From Plazaster borealis (lineage: Eukaryota; Echinodermata; Asteroidea; Forcipulatida; Labidiasteridae), in NCBI GenBank assembly GCA_021014325.1, contig CM037475.1, forward strand, positions 3,255,001 through 3,319,000: a stretch of DNA of 64,000 nt, in the 5' to 3' direction. Numbering within the stretch: the first letter of the stretch is position 1; each line of letters opens with the position of its first letter. Shown in pieces: positions 46,201 through 55,905 of the stretch. The position numbers were made by a program, and so were the translations under genes. Under the pieces are notes generated by a model. That model worked only from the letters and a program-made list of their open reading frames with translations. It did no database searches and was not told where the DNA came from.

Positions 46201-49199
46201 ATGGCTAAGAAGAAAACCCACATGTGTGCATACCTTGTGGTTTTCGTCCTATGTTAGGGTCATCTCACTAGTTTGTAGACAACAACATGGTGTTTTGGGG
46301 GGGAAAAAGTCTTGTTTTGATCAAAGTTAATGATTTTTTGCACTATATAATGTTTGTAAAGATTTATTTTTTGGCCAAAAAAACCAAAACAACAAAACAA
46401 AATCATTAAAATAATATACAAATAAATAGGCAAGATATTCAAATATCTTTGGCATGGACAGTATTGAAATCAGCAGTTTTTTCACATCATATTTTCAAAG
46501 TTGGATAATATTTTTTTGGAAAAAGGTGTGTTGTATGTTTTGTTGTCGTTTGTTTTTTTTTCTAATTGTCTTTCGGCAAAAGATCTGTGACTTGAAAACC
46601 ATGTTGTTTCATCCATTACCCGATTGAGGGATGAATGCCAAACGAGGGAGAAAGTACACTGCAAGAGTTTAATTAGGTTGACTTGCATCGGGAGGAAATT
46701 GTGTTACTTCAACCACTCACTCAGACTTACGATAGGAATCAGCCAAGAAATAGAGCTCAAATTCCCCCCGCCCCCCCCCCCCCCTCCATTGATGGATACG
46801 TTTTAAGGGGATTGTGGGATTCAAGTGGCATTCCAGGAGTGGCTGATATATAGAAAAAGGGAGCTTTGCAAATTGGAAAATTACGCTAATTGCCCGGGGC
46901 CCAATTTCATAGAGCTGCTTAAGCACGGAATATTGCTTAACAATTTTCTGCTTAGCAAAAATGAGCATGGTACCAGTCACAGATGGCACATGTGAAAAGG
47001 TGTTTTAGCTGGTAACCTTCAGCAGCTCTATGAAATTGGGCCCTGGAGATAAACAAATTGTAAAGTATCTGATGACAGTTTTGTGTGTGTGAGCATGTCT
47101 ATCCATTGAAACCGAGGACTTTAACAAAAGGGATCCGGGTGTTTGACAGAGCGAGGACGTCCTCGCTTCGCTTTCGTGTACAAAACCCAGAGCTGCCAAC
47201 TCTCCCTGATTCTGCAAAAAGTTCTCTGAAATTAAATTAATCTTTCCATGTTCTAATGAACAAATTTGACAATCTCCCTGATTGTGGAAACCTTTTTCCT
47301 TGTTATGTTGAATGAAAGTCTAAATATCTCCCTGATTGTCGTACAAAATCTCCGAGAATGCAAGATTCAAATGTTGGTAGCTCTGAAAACCAATGGGGAC
47401 GTCGCTAAAAAACTAAGTCCAAACATTGGCAGAACAAAGAGAAGTCCTCGATTTACAGGGATTCACAATATGTGTTCGTGTGTGTGTGGATAAAAAGAAA
47501 CACGCAAATAAACAATGCTTAAAGCTTGTGCACCTGCCATAATCTAACAATTTCTTATTTCAAATCCAATAAATTTTGATGTGTTCTTTTTGGAAAAGGT
47601 TCTTGACGTGATTTGCTCCATTTTTGTATATTAAGGCAATTATAATTTAATGGTGATATAATAACGTTTTCCTTCCTGTTGGACGTTATCGTTAGAATAT
47701 TTATTACATTATATATTCCTCTTGGTTGAAAAATAGCTGCTGAGGAAGTTTGTACAAATATTAGGGCATGGTGTCTTCAATAGCAATTCATGGATTTTTG
47801 AGAGTTGTGCAAACAGGATAAATGACTTTGAATTTTAAAAACCAATATGAGTTTATGTATTGATGGCCCTTGGGAGCCGTTCCCGCACAAAGGTCGTACC
47901 CCCTGCGCCTCTCTCAGTCTCTGGGATGGAAACAGAAATGCTAGGCTTTCTATTTGCCATTCTCTTCCCCGCTGGTAGCCTTTGATGTCCGCCGCGGCCC
48001 CCCTGGCGTGTCATCAGCAACACCAGAATTACCGGTAATTGGTGCGGCCCAGCCCTGCCGTAACTCGAAACCTGTACGTCTAATTGGTCGGGTGGGCTTT
48101 GACGCAGTGGAACACACACAGACTCTAGTCTCTGGAATTGGTGTAATAATCATGAAATGAAGAACCCATGTTGGGGGGAACAGTGGCTGCTGGGGCGGCC
48201 ATCTTTGATTTCTTATTTGCTACTAAAATTTGTTTTGGCACTTACAACGGTGCCTGAGGAGTTACAGTTGCAGTCTCAACACCTGTCCAGGCTCTTCTTA
48301 TTTCTTGTCCGTTATTGTATCTGGCTACGGGGACCAATAACCATAAAGCAATCGCAAACTGGAGTAGTTGTTGTGATCAATGTAAAATATCTTCTTGTGG
48401 TTTTTTTTCTTCTTTTCGGCATCAACTTTCAGCGACCTATGGGAATGTTTCTGTGTAGGGAATATTGTCATAGGATAATCAGGCATATGCCGCTGTGTGT
48501 TTAGTGCTGCAGCTTCAACTGAAAGGTGTATTTTGGTATTTTGTTTTGGATCTCTCGGCGTTCATGGAAAGAAACTTAAACTTCTATTGACTTGATAAAT
48601 ATACCTCTATGATGTAATTCTTGTGCAGTGAATTAAAAATTCTTTGGTTATTGACCAAGACTGTCATGGTTGGGCAAAATTGTATAATAATTTCAATCAT
48701 CCTGCAATGATTATGATGAATTGCTTGAAACAAACAAAATAAGGGTCTTGTAAACAAGGCCCAATTTCATAGAGCTGCTTAAGCACAAAATGTTGCTAAG
48801 TGCATTAAAATTACGCTTACCAGAATAAGGTTACCAGCCAATACAATACAATACAATAAATACATTTATAGAGCGCTCTTACTCATCAAAGATGGTTACA
48901 CAAAACACAGTTCCTCATGTATCATCTGTGACTGGTATCCTGCTCAATTTTGCTTAGCATAAATTTTTTAAGCTCCATTTGCTGCTTAAGTAGCTCTATG
49001 AATTAGGGTCCTGGTGTTCTGACATACGATTAATCTTGCAACGTCTTTTTTCTTTCTTTCTTGCATCTTCAGGTATACTTTTAAGACACCAAGCGATGAA
49101 TTTGACACGGGCGTTGTCCACGAGATTATTTCAGACGACTCAACAATTCTTCCCATCTACCAAGGCAAGATCATCGGCAAAGTGGAAAAGATTGACTGA
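15427..49199 (+). CDS. axin: Axin, beta-catenin destruction-complex scaffold (10 coding exons)
   Basis: Scaffold that brings GSK3, CK1, APC and beta-catenin together so that beta-catenin is phosphorylated, and that is recruited to Dishevelled on Wnt signalling. Ten exons sum to 2,694 bases, 897 residues plus stop, close to vertebrate Axin (about 860). Domains seen: tankyrase-binding RPPVPG (25-30); RGS domain for APC SAMP repeats (about 93-217); YLPTL (239-243); [12 protein letters not shown] with SLTDSSV, a conserved stretch after the RGS; GSK3-binding helix [17 protein letters not shown] (392-408); beta-catenin-binding [14 protein letters not shown] (455-468); QDPSMP...EEVRRR; and DIX domain (817-897) ending [11 protein letters not shown]. 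All nine introns are GT-AG and phases agree. Start 15427 is chosen because the frame is closed upstream and MTLQ is the first ATG. Axin1/Axin2 labels do not apply, since that split is vertebrate. Confidence 0.97.
17390..17450 (+). repeat. Dispersed repeat fragment, copy 2
   Basis: Matches 13728-13800 (GTCCAGGATTTTTCAAAGCT then GGGGGCATTCTGGAC). Confidence 0.5.
20199..20275. repeat. Dispersed inverted-repeat element, copy 1
   Basis: CAGCTGGCCA...CAACTGGCTAG ends with CCAGTTAAAAACACCAGAGG inside. An inverted relative lies at 35535-35682. Confidence 0.5.
21858..22005. mobile_element. MITE, GCAGGCCTGGAATT family, copy 1
   Basis: 148 bp with internal AGAGGGCAAGGCC and GGGGCACCAAG. The right end AATTCCAGGCCTGC is intact and the left end is eroded. 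The copy at 61006-61173 is better preserved. Confidence 0.65.
24245..24586. repeat. Direct duplication flanking a 21-bp tandem array
   Basis: A ~72-bp unit (GATGGAAATTTAAAGCCATC ... GGGGAGTTATTTTCGGATTT) at 24245-24316 recurs at 24514-24586. Between them, 24351-24424 is a 21-bp array (GTACATCATGTACAAATGTAC) in about 3.5 copies, itself rich in GTAC palindromes. Confidence 0.75.
26448..26725 (+). repeat. Dispersed repeat, copy 1
   Basis: About 280 bp. Shares long blocks such as AAATTTTCTTGAAAG, GCAGTCACCAAAGGG, CACATTGTGTCCAAACCTGT and TAACATCTGGGAGGTT with 30594-30890 in the same orientation. It ends about 190 bp before Axin exon 2. Confidence 0.8.
26916..27071 (+). CDS. axin: Axin coding exon 2
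   Basis: Reads (G)[52 protein letters not shown]. This matches the conserved SANDSEQQSLSSDA...LSLTDSSV region of vertebrate Axin. The acceptor is TTTAACAG and the donor is GTAAGT. It is 156 bp with phase 2 at both ends. Confidence 0.95.
30594..30890 (+). repeat. Dispersed repeat, copy 2
   Basis: Same family and orientation as 26448-26725, 4.1 kb downstream in the next intron. Confidence 0.8.
32457..32639 (+). repeat. Dispersed repeat, GTTAGCCAGAGGGGTGTC family, copy 2
   Basis: Same family and orientation as 12310-12487, including the TTTACATGTAAA palindrome and repeated TTGGACACC text. Confidence 0.8.
34931..35428. mobile_element. TTAA-bounded MITE, family E, copy 1
   Basis: 498 bp. The left end TTAAAGAGAGGCTCCAAGGT and the complement of the right end TTAAAGAGGGTCTCCAAGGT pair, and the inverted homology extends about 150 bp inward through GTGATGCACTC and ATGAGGTTAG-type text. 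It is in an Axin intron 350 bp before an exon. Non-coding. Confidence 0.85.
35535..35682. repeat. Dispersed inverted-repeat element, copy 2
   Basis: Shares CTGGCCAG, CCTCTGGTGTTTTTAACT and TTTTTCACTGGTC text, inverted, with 20199-20275. It ends 90 bp before an Axin exon. Confidence 0.5.
35774..35891 (+). CDS. axin: Axin coding exon 3
   Basis: Reads (V)[20 protein letters not shown] then [19 protein letters not shown]. It aligns with vertebrate DGIPPYRIRKQHRREM...VNGRVPLP. A CAG run gives five glutamines. The acceptor is TTTTGTATTAG and the donor is GTAAGT. Ends in phase 0. Confidence 0.93.
36137..36274 (+). CDS. axin: Axin coding exon 4: GSK3-binding helix
   Basis: 46 codons reading [46 protein letters not shown]. 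This is the amphipathic GSK3-interaction helix (vertebrate VEPQKFAEELIHRLEAVQR) plus the following charged helix. The acceptor is TTTATAG and the donor is GTAAAC. Phase 0 at both ends. Confidence 0.96.
36521..37073 (+). repeat. 36-bp minisatellite, about 15 copies, open frame
   Basis: Unit TTAGGTTCTAGGGGAGAACC then TGATATACTGATCTTA. Units differ mainly at GAACC/GATCC. It occupies most of the intron between the GSK3- and beta-catenin-binding exons. 36 bp is 12 codons ([12 protein letters not shown]). The frame has no stop and runs on through the intron end into the next exon. Each unit can form a hairpin (GGTTCT-AGGGG-AGAACC). Confidence 0.97.
37149..37786 (+). CDS. axin: Axin coding exon 5: beta-catenin-binding segment
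   Basis: 212 codons plus two bases, beginning [20 protein letters not shown]. Contains [18 protein letters not shown], the beta-catenin-binding helix, followed by SPRSRSPD with candidate SP phosphosites. A basic [10 protein letters not shown] stretch and [19 protein letters not shown] close the exon. The acceptor is TTTGTACAG and the donor is GTGAGT. The same frame is open far upstream through the minisatellite, but the homologous protein starts at this acceptor. Confidence 0.95.
38270..38407 (+). CDS. axin: Axin coding exon 6
   Basis: Reads (R)[45 protein letters not shown]. It matches vertebrate [22 protein letters not shown]. The acceptor is TTGCTTCTCACAG and the donor is GTACAT. 138 bp, phase 2 at both ends. 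Confidence 0.94.
38792..39010 (+). CDS. axin: Axin coding exon 7
   Basis: Contains [20 protein letters not shown] then [15 protein letters not shown], matching vertebrate [25 protein letters not shown]. The acceptor is TTTTTTTACTTGCAG and the donor is GTAAGA. 219 bp, phase 2 at both ends. Confidence 0.94.
39040..39235 (-). mobile_element. tRNA-derived SINE, second family, copy 1
   Basis: On the minus strand it has a tRNA-like head with A box GGTGGTCTAGTGATA and B box GGTTCCAATCC. It starts after GTTGTGGTACCCGCTGCTAA and its body passes through AGTGCTTTACACACATTGGT. The copy at 60760-60985 shares head and body. It is inserted just after the donor of Axin exon 7. Confidence 0.7.
39833..39952 (+). 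CDS. axin: Axin coding exon 8
   Basis: Reads (R)[20 protein letters not shown] then [20 protein letters not shown] low-complexity linker before the DIX domain. The acceptor is CAATATGTAG and the donor is GTAGGT. 120 bp, phase 2 at both ends. Support is from phase and splice sites more than from homology. Confidence 0.85.
41468..41644 (+). CDS. axin: Axin coding exon 9: first part of DIX domain
   Basis: Reads (G)[63 protein letters not shown] and PIPYRT are DIX hallmarks and mediate head-to-tail polymerisation with Dishevelled. The acceptor is CTTTTCCTCACAG and the donor is GTAAGA. 177 bp, phase 2 at both ends. Confidence 0.97.
44618..44813. mobile_element. MITE-like repeat, CAGAGCTG family, copy 1
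   Basis: 196 bp. The ends GCAGAGCTGTCAAC and the complement of ACAGAGCTGGCAAC pair. Internal AATCTCCCTGATT text recurs. The second copy is at 47188-47386. Confidence 0.7.
46897..47043. mobile_element. Hairpin MITE, family F, copy 1 (23-bp perfect terminal repeats)
   Basis: 147 bp. The ends are exact inverted copies beginning GGGCCCAATTTCATAGAGCT. The interior carries GCTTAAGCA, GCTTAGCAAAAATGAGCATG and a GGTAACC-type motif, with much of the length able to pair. Relatives are at 48757, 49992, 59547 and 59741/60553. Confidence 0.85.
47188..47386. mobile_element. MITE-like repeat, CAGAGCTG family, copy 2
   Basis: Same family and orientation as 44618-44813, about 2.5 kb downstream in the same intron. 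Confidence 0.7.
48757..49012. mobile_element. Hairpin MITE, family F, copy 2, interrupted
   Basis: The ends AGGCCCAATTTCATAGAGCT and the complement of a diverged right arm are present. About 48842-48920 is foreign sequence beginning with an AATAC run. It ends 60 bp before the last Axin exon. Confidence 0.7.
49073..49199 (+). CDS. axin: Axin coding exon 10: end of DIX domain and stop
   Basis: Reads (R)[41 protein letters not shown], then TGA at 49197. It closely matches the C-terminus of vertebrate Axin (DEFDCGVV...[10 protein letters not shown]). The acceptor is TTCTTGCATCTTCAG. Confidence 0.98.
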
Positions 49200-49991
49200 A
49201 CTCGTACCCGGTTTATCTAAACCTAATCCCCTAAACCAAAGTTATACATTACAAGGCATTACACATAATATATGGCATCTTAACCTAGTTTAATAAGTGA
49301 AGTTGAAAGAGAAAAGTGGTAAAACGGATTAACTCAACAGATTAATACAAGTAAAAACATGTACATGTACTTAAAGCCTGGCTTGGTGTAAGTTTATGCA
49401 AGCCGAAAGCCCTAAACCAAAGCTATGCAGGTTACATGGTAAAACCTTGTTAGTTAACCAAGGTTAAGAGTTTGTAACTCGGATTATAAACTTAAACACA
49501 CCACCTGATATTTTCCAATAGCAAATTAAATTCCCCCCGCATTTTTGTAGACTTGCCCAAAGACATGGTTTTCTAAAAAAAAAAGAAATTTTTAAAAAGC
49601 ACTCAAATGCACGTCGATGCAAAGCGTGGGCATTTTTGAAACCATGACTTGGCTTATACTCTGGATTAGGGTCTTTCGGTTATTTTGAAACACACGCTTT
49701 TGGTACAGTGCTTCAAAGCAGGCAGACTGGCCCCCAAGCCAAAGTCTCGGTTTTGAAAATTGGTCAATGTAACTACCAGAAATCACCACAGATTTTCACC
49801 GTATACACTAATGTTTATAAATGTAATCTGGTAAAAAAAAAAAAAAGTTTTAGCAGAAACAATGGCTTTGGCTATGGCTAGATCACTATGGCTAAATCAC
49901 ATCCTATGCTTCAACATTACTGCATAAGCCACAGCCACGAGGCTCAACACTAGTACAATGTTCACATGCTCCGAGCTAACACATACATCTA

Positions 49992-50189
49992 GGCCCAATT
50001 TCATAGAGTTGCTTTAGCTGAAAAAAAGTAGCTGAGCTCCCCCAAAAAGTATTATGCCTACCAGACTAAGGTTACCAGCCAAAATTATATGTTACATGTA
50101 CAATTTGTGGTTGGTATCCTGTTCATTTTCGCTAAGCAGGAAATTGTTAAGCAATATTTTCTGCTTAAGCAGCGCTATGAAATTGCCCC
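49992..50189. mobile_element. Hairpin MITE, family F, copy 3
   Basis: Left arm AGGCCCAATTTCATAGAGTT; right arm complements GGGCAATTTCATAGCGCTGC. 198 bp, downstream of the Axin stop. Confidence 0.75.
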
Positions 50190-50793
50190 TGAAGAAGCAT
50201 ATCAGAACTTGAAATGAATATTTTTATGATATTAGATTTTAATAACGTTTTGAACTCTCCCAACAAGAATTTAGAATCTAACTGCCAAGTTGTGTATAAC
50301 TTTCCTCCACCAAAAAAAACAAAAAACTTCAACTCTCACATCCTTCAGTCAAGCAGCTGAACTAAATTAACATAATTTTGTTTCCAACTTCATGGAATTG
50401 AAACTCCGAGGAGGAGAAATCAAAGAGTCTCAAATTATTTACGAACTTGTGAAAAATTTCTGTCTGTTTCTTTGGGGAATATTCCCAAATGTTTGAAACT
50501 CTCCCTATAGATTTGTTTTCTGTCTTGACAGGGTTTGTACATAAAGAGGAAAATACCCTAGCAGTCGTCGGCATTAGATTGTGATGAGAAATGAGAATAT
50601 AAACTCACTGTTCATATGATGTCTACCTCAAATTAATTAATCAGAAAGCTTAATTAAAATTAGAGAAATCACCTTCTTAAACAGCATTGAAAGAAATGAA
50701 CGATCAACGATCCCTTGTAATTAATAGCAAGTTTAAGTTTTATACTAAAATAAATTATCCTGTAATTACCAAATTGCAAAATATAAGTTAAGT

Positions 50794-51362
50794 TTAAAAA
50801 GGAAGGGAAAATGTCAAAATCAGTTTTACAGTGTACTCATTTTCTAATAAATATATAGAGTCCTCATGTGAGTGGGGAAAAAATTACAGATCTCTAACCG
50901 CCCGTTAAAATGGTGTAAATTGCCATTGTATTTGATACCCTTCCAGTGCAAATTTTGTCAACATCCAAAACATCCGATGACATAATGCTGAGAAAAATGG
51001 GTATGTACATTTTTGTTTGAGAATGTTTTGGTTCATTCTTTGCATTCCAAGGAGGAATATTTCGTCAATCAAAATGTCAAATTCAAGGCCATTTTGATTT
51101 AATATCATTGAAAGTCATGAGTGAACCAAAAAATCCCCGTACAAAATTTGATGTGCAGACCCATTTTTCTCAGAATGATGTCATCGGATGGTTTGAATGT
51201 TGACAAATTTTCCCCCGGAAGGTTATCAAATACAATGGCAATTTACACCATGTTAACGTGAGGTTAGAGACTTGTAATTTTTCCCCAACTCATTTGAGGA
51301 CTCTATCTATTGGAAAATGAGTACATCACAAAATTGAATTTGACATTTCCCTTGCTCTTTAA
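50794..51362. mobile_element. TTAA-bounded MITE, family E, copy 2
   Basis: 569 bp. The left end TTAAAAAGGAAGGGAAAATG and the complement of the right end TTAAAGAGCAAGGGAAATGT pair, and long inner arms (AGAGTCCTCA, TCTCTAACC, TTAAAATGGTGTAAATTGCC) are also inverted. Relative of 34931 and 54453. Confidence 0.8.
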
Positions 51363-53222
51363 GAGGTTTAGGATTTATGTTTTGGCCGAGTAATACAGCG
51401 TAATTTCAAAGATAGTTGGGAAGGAATGTTTACGAATCTACACTCTCACAGAAATATAATTATGCAAAAGAATATTGTATTGTGATCTCACAGGTTATCG
51501 CAGTCTGTTAATGTTATTTATTTTTTTGTTTTTAACTTTTTCTTATTTATTTATTTTGTTTTATTATTGATTTTGTTTTCTTGGTTTTTTTTTTAACACT
51601 TTGTATTTTAGTCATTAATTATTTTCCAAACCTTAAATTGTAAATGAAATTAACTCCCAAACCCCTTCCCTTTAATTTTAAAGAGTACTCCACTTAAGAT
51701 GACTTGATTAACATTTAACGAGAGAAATTAAACCGTTGACGGAGGCGTTTATGATCCCAATGTTGTTTTTTCCTCGAACACAGGAAGTGAAATCTCAATT
51801 GAAAAGTTACCTGTATAGTTGTTACAAATACTTATATCAAACTGCCAATGTGTATAGATGATGATCCAACTCGTTTTGTTCGAGTCCGATCTTTTTATAT
51901 ATATATATAAAAAGTTTTAAACATTGTAAAGTATTATTATTAAGAGTGAGATGAAAGAAAAGGAGTCATGATTGATGGAAGGTTCGTCTGTAGTGGATGT
52001 TTCAGGTATTTATTTGGGCGAGGGGCCCACAGAATCACGGCATATGTCCCCTGTTGAATTTTGTATCAGAAATTTGTTTTGACATTGTTAAACATTGCTG
52101 GGGCTTTGTCTAAACTTTGGCTAAGGCTTCGTCCCTGGCTCTGGGTTTCGTTTGATGCTGGAAACACCGTGCAAAATACACACTGCTATAAAATGGATAA
52201 CGTAGCGTGAGCCGAGGTTTGGGAAAAGGCCCAGGTCTTGTTATTTGTAGAACCAAAAAATGCACTTGCTAGAGAGATGTTTACAATTGGGGGGGGGGGG
52301 GGCAGCGGGAAGTCTGCTGCCACCTAGTGTCTTGATTCACTTTCAACAAGGTACTCTCAACATTGAGCCATAACTTGTGTAACGGCCTTGGTTTACTCTT
52401 CAAATTTCCGCAATATCTCATTTGGTTATTTTCTAACAAACCGTTAACTTCCAAGCTGTTACTTTGGACGACAATATTTTATTTTCCTTTCATCTAAAAA
52501 TCAAATGTACTCAGATTTGTACTTTTTACTTTGCTACTTGGAATTGGTTTGGAAGTTTATTCTGTGAATGAGCTTGTTAAGAATGTAAGGGAAACTGTTT
52601 TTCTGTTTTAAAAAACCCCAACCACCACCCCAAAAACAAGGTCACTTAATGTATTTTTCTGACGGCCCAAAATACCTGAACTAAAGTTCATTACAAACTA
52701 AACCTTACAATCTAAAAAGAGATGTGTTTTTATATATGAATGTGGTTTATTCAAAGGTAATATTTGTCCGTATTTTTTATTGATCCAACTGAATTTTACA
52801 ACTAATCAAAAATTGTGTGTTCTATACAACCCATTGAATGGAACTTGTCGTATGTCCTTATTCTTAAACCCTGGCTCATACTCGCTGACTGTGGTTTCGC
52901 CAAAACCAAGATTGAATTTCTTTGGCTGCCAAGCTTAAAAAGTTTCTTGCTTAGCAAGAAAAGTTCACCTGCCACTTGATCTATTTTGCTTCATGACTGG
53001 TTCTCCCTGGAATAGCAAAACAAATTATGAAGCAATGTTAGTCCGGTATCGCTGTGAAATTGGTGCACAACATTCATAATGAATTGCTAAGCGGAGACAA
53101 ATTTTGCTTAGCAAGTTTGGGTTACCAGGCAATATACTGTGTAACCTATATTGCTTGTGACTGGCTCCCTGCTGATTTTTGCTCAGCAGATAAAACTGTT
53201 TTATTTTCTGCAGAGCAGCTCA

Positions 53223-53373
53223 ATAGACCCCTTGCATATGTCGACACAAGCCCAAACAGCGCCCTCACTGAGGTCAATGAAGACCTATCATTGGCTGAGA
53301 GTTGCGGCACGTACACATAGTGCAATTGTCCATTGTTTGACCTCAGCGTTGGCGGGCAATGTAAGGGGTCTAT
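53223..53373. mobile_element. MITE, family G, copy 1
   Basis: 151 bp. The left terminus ATAGACCCCTTGCAT and the complement of the right, ATAGACCCCTTACAT, differ at one base of 15. Related to 58659-58835. The sequence just before it (52900-53220) looks like a decayed family F repeat. Confidence 0.7.
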
Positions 53374-53673
53374 GAAATGGTGCGCTGCCAAGGTTCCGGT
53401 TAAGGGATTGATATCTAGTGATTAAACATCCTGTACTTAAATTTACCAGTATTGGAAATCTGACTCTTAAAATGTCCTAATTCTCCAACTGACTCAGTGA
53501 ATCTCGATGCTCCAAATTCACTCAGTGTATTAATTAATATAGATTGTCTTTACTTGTAGATATATACATAATTTCTTTTTCTTGTGTATTTACTGACTTG
53601 TACTGCATGACACTTTGTCGTGTGACGTAACTTTTTCTTTTTGTTTTCTGCAAACTGTTGTATACATGAAAAA

Positions 53674-53679
53674 AATAAA
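53674..53679 (+). terminator. Candidate poly(A) signal AATAAA
   Basis: AATAAA after a T-rich stretch, with further T-rich sequence downstream. It is the last such signal before the repeat at 53768 and a candidate end for the Axin transcript. Confidence 0.3.
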
Positions 53680-53767
53680 GAATATTATGTGCTATATTTT
53701 TAAGAAATTTAAATTTTGATGTCATATTGTGTTTTGTTTTGGAAGAAAGTCTCATTGAAAGTTTGTT

Positions 53768-54151
53768 TTAAAGGCAGGGTATACTTTTGGTAATTGTGAA
53801 AGACCAGTATTCTCACTTAGTGTATCCCAACATATGCCTAAAGTAACCAACCTGTGAAAATTTGGGCTCAATTGGTCATCGAAGTTGCAAGAAAATAATG
53901 AAAGGAAAAAACACCCTTGTTGCATAGAATTGTGTGCTTTCAGAAGCCTGAGGAAAGGCTTCATGCCTGAAGCCAAAATTTTCAAAATTTTGGGTGAGAA
54001 ATTACCTCTTTCTCTATAAAACTACATTACTTCAAAGGGGGTCGTTTCTAACATTGTTTTATAATATCAACAGCTCTCCAGTGCTCTTTAACAAGTAAGT
54101 TTTTATGTTTTAAATTTTGGAGGAATAAGTCAAGGTATACCCACCCTTTAA
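53768..54151. mobile_element. TTAA-bounded MITE, family A, inverted copy
   Basis: 384 bp, opposite orientation to 7157-7524. Termini TTAAAGGCAGGGTATACTTT and complement of TTAAAGGGTGGGTATACCTT. Contains GAAATTACCTCTTTCTC and CCCAATTGGTCAT-like family text. Confidence 0.85.
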
Positions 54152-54452
54152 AGAAAGATGAATATAGTTTCACAATATCCCCTTGTGGGAGTTTTGCCGA
54201 GTTCCGTTGTTGGGAATAGATCATCTAAACAACTACCGGTACATGCCAGACATCTTGGTTTTCTTATCGTAGCCAAATTGAGGATGGAACGAAAGGGAAG
54301 CTGCTTTTAGACAATAAATTAGAAGTAATCTTTTTGTCTTAGAACGTGACAGATCAACAGTGGGAATGGATGCGTTTGAATTTTTGTAGAGGAGTGGGGT
54401 AGTGCAACATTTTGAAACAAATGTTGAGGATAAAAATTTAAAAAATAAAAAT

Positions 54453-55120
54453 TTAAATGGGGCTCCATGGTAAAATTTTGTGATCCACTTATTTTTCAAT
54501 AGAGTCATTATAAAAAGGGGGGAAAAAATTACAAATCTCTAACCTCACATTAAAATATACAATGTGGCAAAGTGTGTCCCCCCAAAAAAAGTGTTCCTAT
54601 TCCTGAAAACCTACTTTTCCTCTTGTACAGAAGTACCCCGCTAAAATCCTCCAAAGAATTCCTGGGATTCCCAGAATTACACAATGAAGACACAATAGGA
54701 GGGGGGGGGGCGTACACCATGTCACATAATATGCATTAAAATGGTGTAGTGAGCCACTGTGTTTGATACCTTTAAAATGCAATTTTTGTCAAAATCCAAA
54801 AACGCTCCATGACACATTTCAAATACATGGTCTGTACATTTTCAGTTCATTCCCAAATTTTGATAATATTCAATCAAAACGGCATTGAATTTGACCTTTT
54901 GACTTGTGTACAAATTCCCCTTTGAAAGGCACAGACCCATTTGTTTTTGATGTCCAATGACATCATGTTTCAAAATTCGCTCTGAGAGGGTATAAAATAA
55001 AATGATATTTTACATCATGTTAATGTGAGGTTAGACACTTGTAATTTGTTTCCCCACTTTCATGAGGACTCCATCTATGAGTGCACCATAAAACTCAATT
55101 TGACCTTGGAGCCTCTCCAA
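54453..55120. mobile_element. TTAA MITE, family E, copy 3, interrupted
   Basis: The left TTAAATGGGGCTCC terminus is present and the right end stops at GGAGCCTCTCC without TTAA. About 54560-54740 is foreign sequence including a G10 run, followed by resumption of the TTAAAATGGTGTA arm. Confidence 0.7.
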
Positions 55121-55639
55121 ATGGTAGAGGGCGCTGTTTGATAGCAATAAACATTGACGTAAGAGGGCGCTCTTTATTATTTAGTTTTATTTAGCTGAAA
55201 AGTCAACACACTGAACACACATATCCATCCGGAAAAAAAAGGTCAAGGTAGTCGTAAAAACCTTCCTATAATCACCTATATGCAGTTGATACAAAGAGTT
55301 GTCGTGTTATTTCTCGTTTTCCTGTTGGTAGTGGTGTTTTATTTCAACCAAGTTAGGGAAAAAGGTAGGAACAAACAGTCAAAAACTTGCTAAAAACGTC
55401 ACTTCATTACTTTGAGTTTGTTATTTTTCTGGGCAGATGGGGGGCAATCACATGACACTAACCGTACGTATGACAGTCATTAGACTCACTACAGACTTGA
55501 GATTATGGCCAATTTTTGTTGGCTTGTTGAATTTTACCCATGGGAAATCCTTCCTTCAGTATTGTTCCACTTTGACCATTAGCTCCACCCTCTAACAAAT
55601 CTACTGCGGTTTGATGTTGAAATGTCCATGCAACTTTGT

Positions 55640-55905
55640 TACTTCAGAGAGAGTCTTTTCCTAGCCCACCTTGTTGAGCTGTAAATGGCTCTCTTTTAAC
55701 ATCGGTCTTATAACACTCACCGTGACCATGGTGAGTGTTGTAAGACAGATGTTTAAAGAGAGCCATTACAGCTCAACAAGGTGGGCTAGTCTTTTCCTAC
55801 AATGTTTTATACTATCAACAGCTCTCCGTTGCCTGTTACCAAGTAAGTTTTTATGCTAATATTTGTTTTTAGTCATTTAATACCAAACGTGTACGATGCC
55901 TTTAA
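55640..55905. mobile_element. TTAA MITE, family A, truncated copy hosting a foldback insertion
   Basis: The right end complements TTAAAGGCATCGTACACGTT. Homology to family A runs leftward through CTATCAACAGCTCTCC and TTTTATAC to TTACTTCAGAGAGAGTC, then is lost near 55640. The element at 55662-55788 interrupts it. Confidence 0.7.
55662..55788. mobile_element. 127-bp foldback element with 9-bp target duplication
   Basis: Near-perfect palindrome of ~62-bp arms (TAGCCCACCTTGTTGAGCTG outward end), centred near 55727. Flanked by GTCTTTTCC at 55653-55661 and 55789-55797. Removing the element and one copy restores the family A sequence (TCTTTTCCTACAATG). Confidence 0.85.

Larger units (their letters stand above)
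41645..49072 (+). other. Axin last intron (7.4 kb)
   Basis: No exon is recognised. Repeats lie at 44618-44813, 46897-47043, 47188-47386 and 48757-49012. C15 and C14 runs lie at about 44010 and 46770, a CTT run at 45241 and a TG run at 45431. Confidence 0.6.
49200..53700 (+). other. axin: Candidate Axin 3'UTR and downstream region
   Basis: No ORF of interest. AATAAA occurs at 50749, 50846 (both near a repeat) and 53674. If the last is used, the 3'UTR is about 4.5 kb and includes repeats at 49992, 50794 and 53223. The true end is undetermined. Confidence 0.35.
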
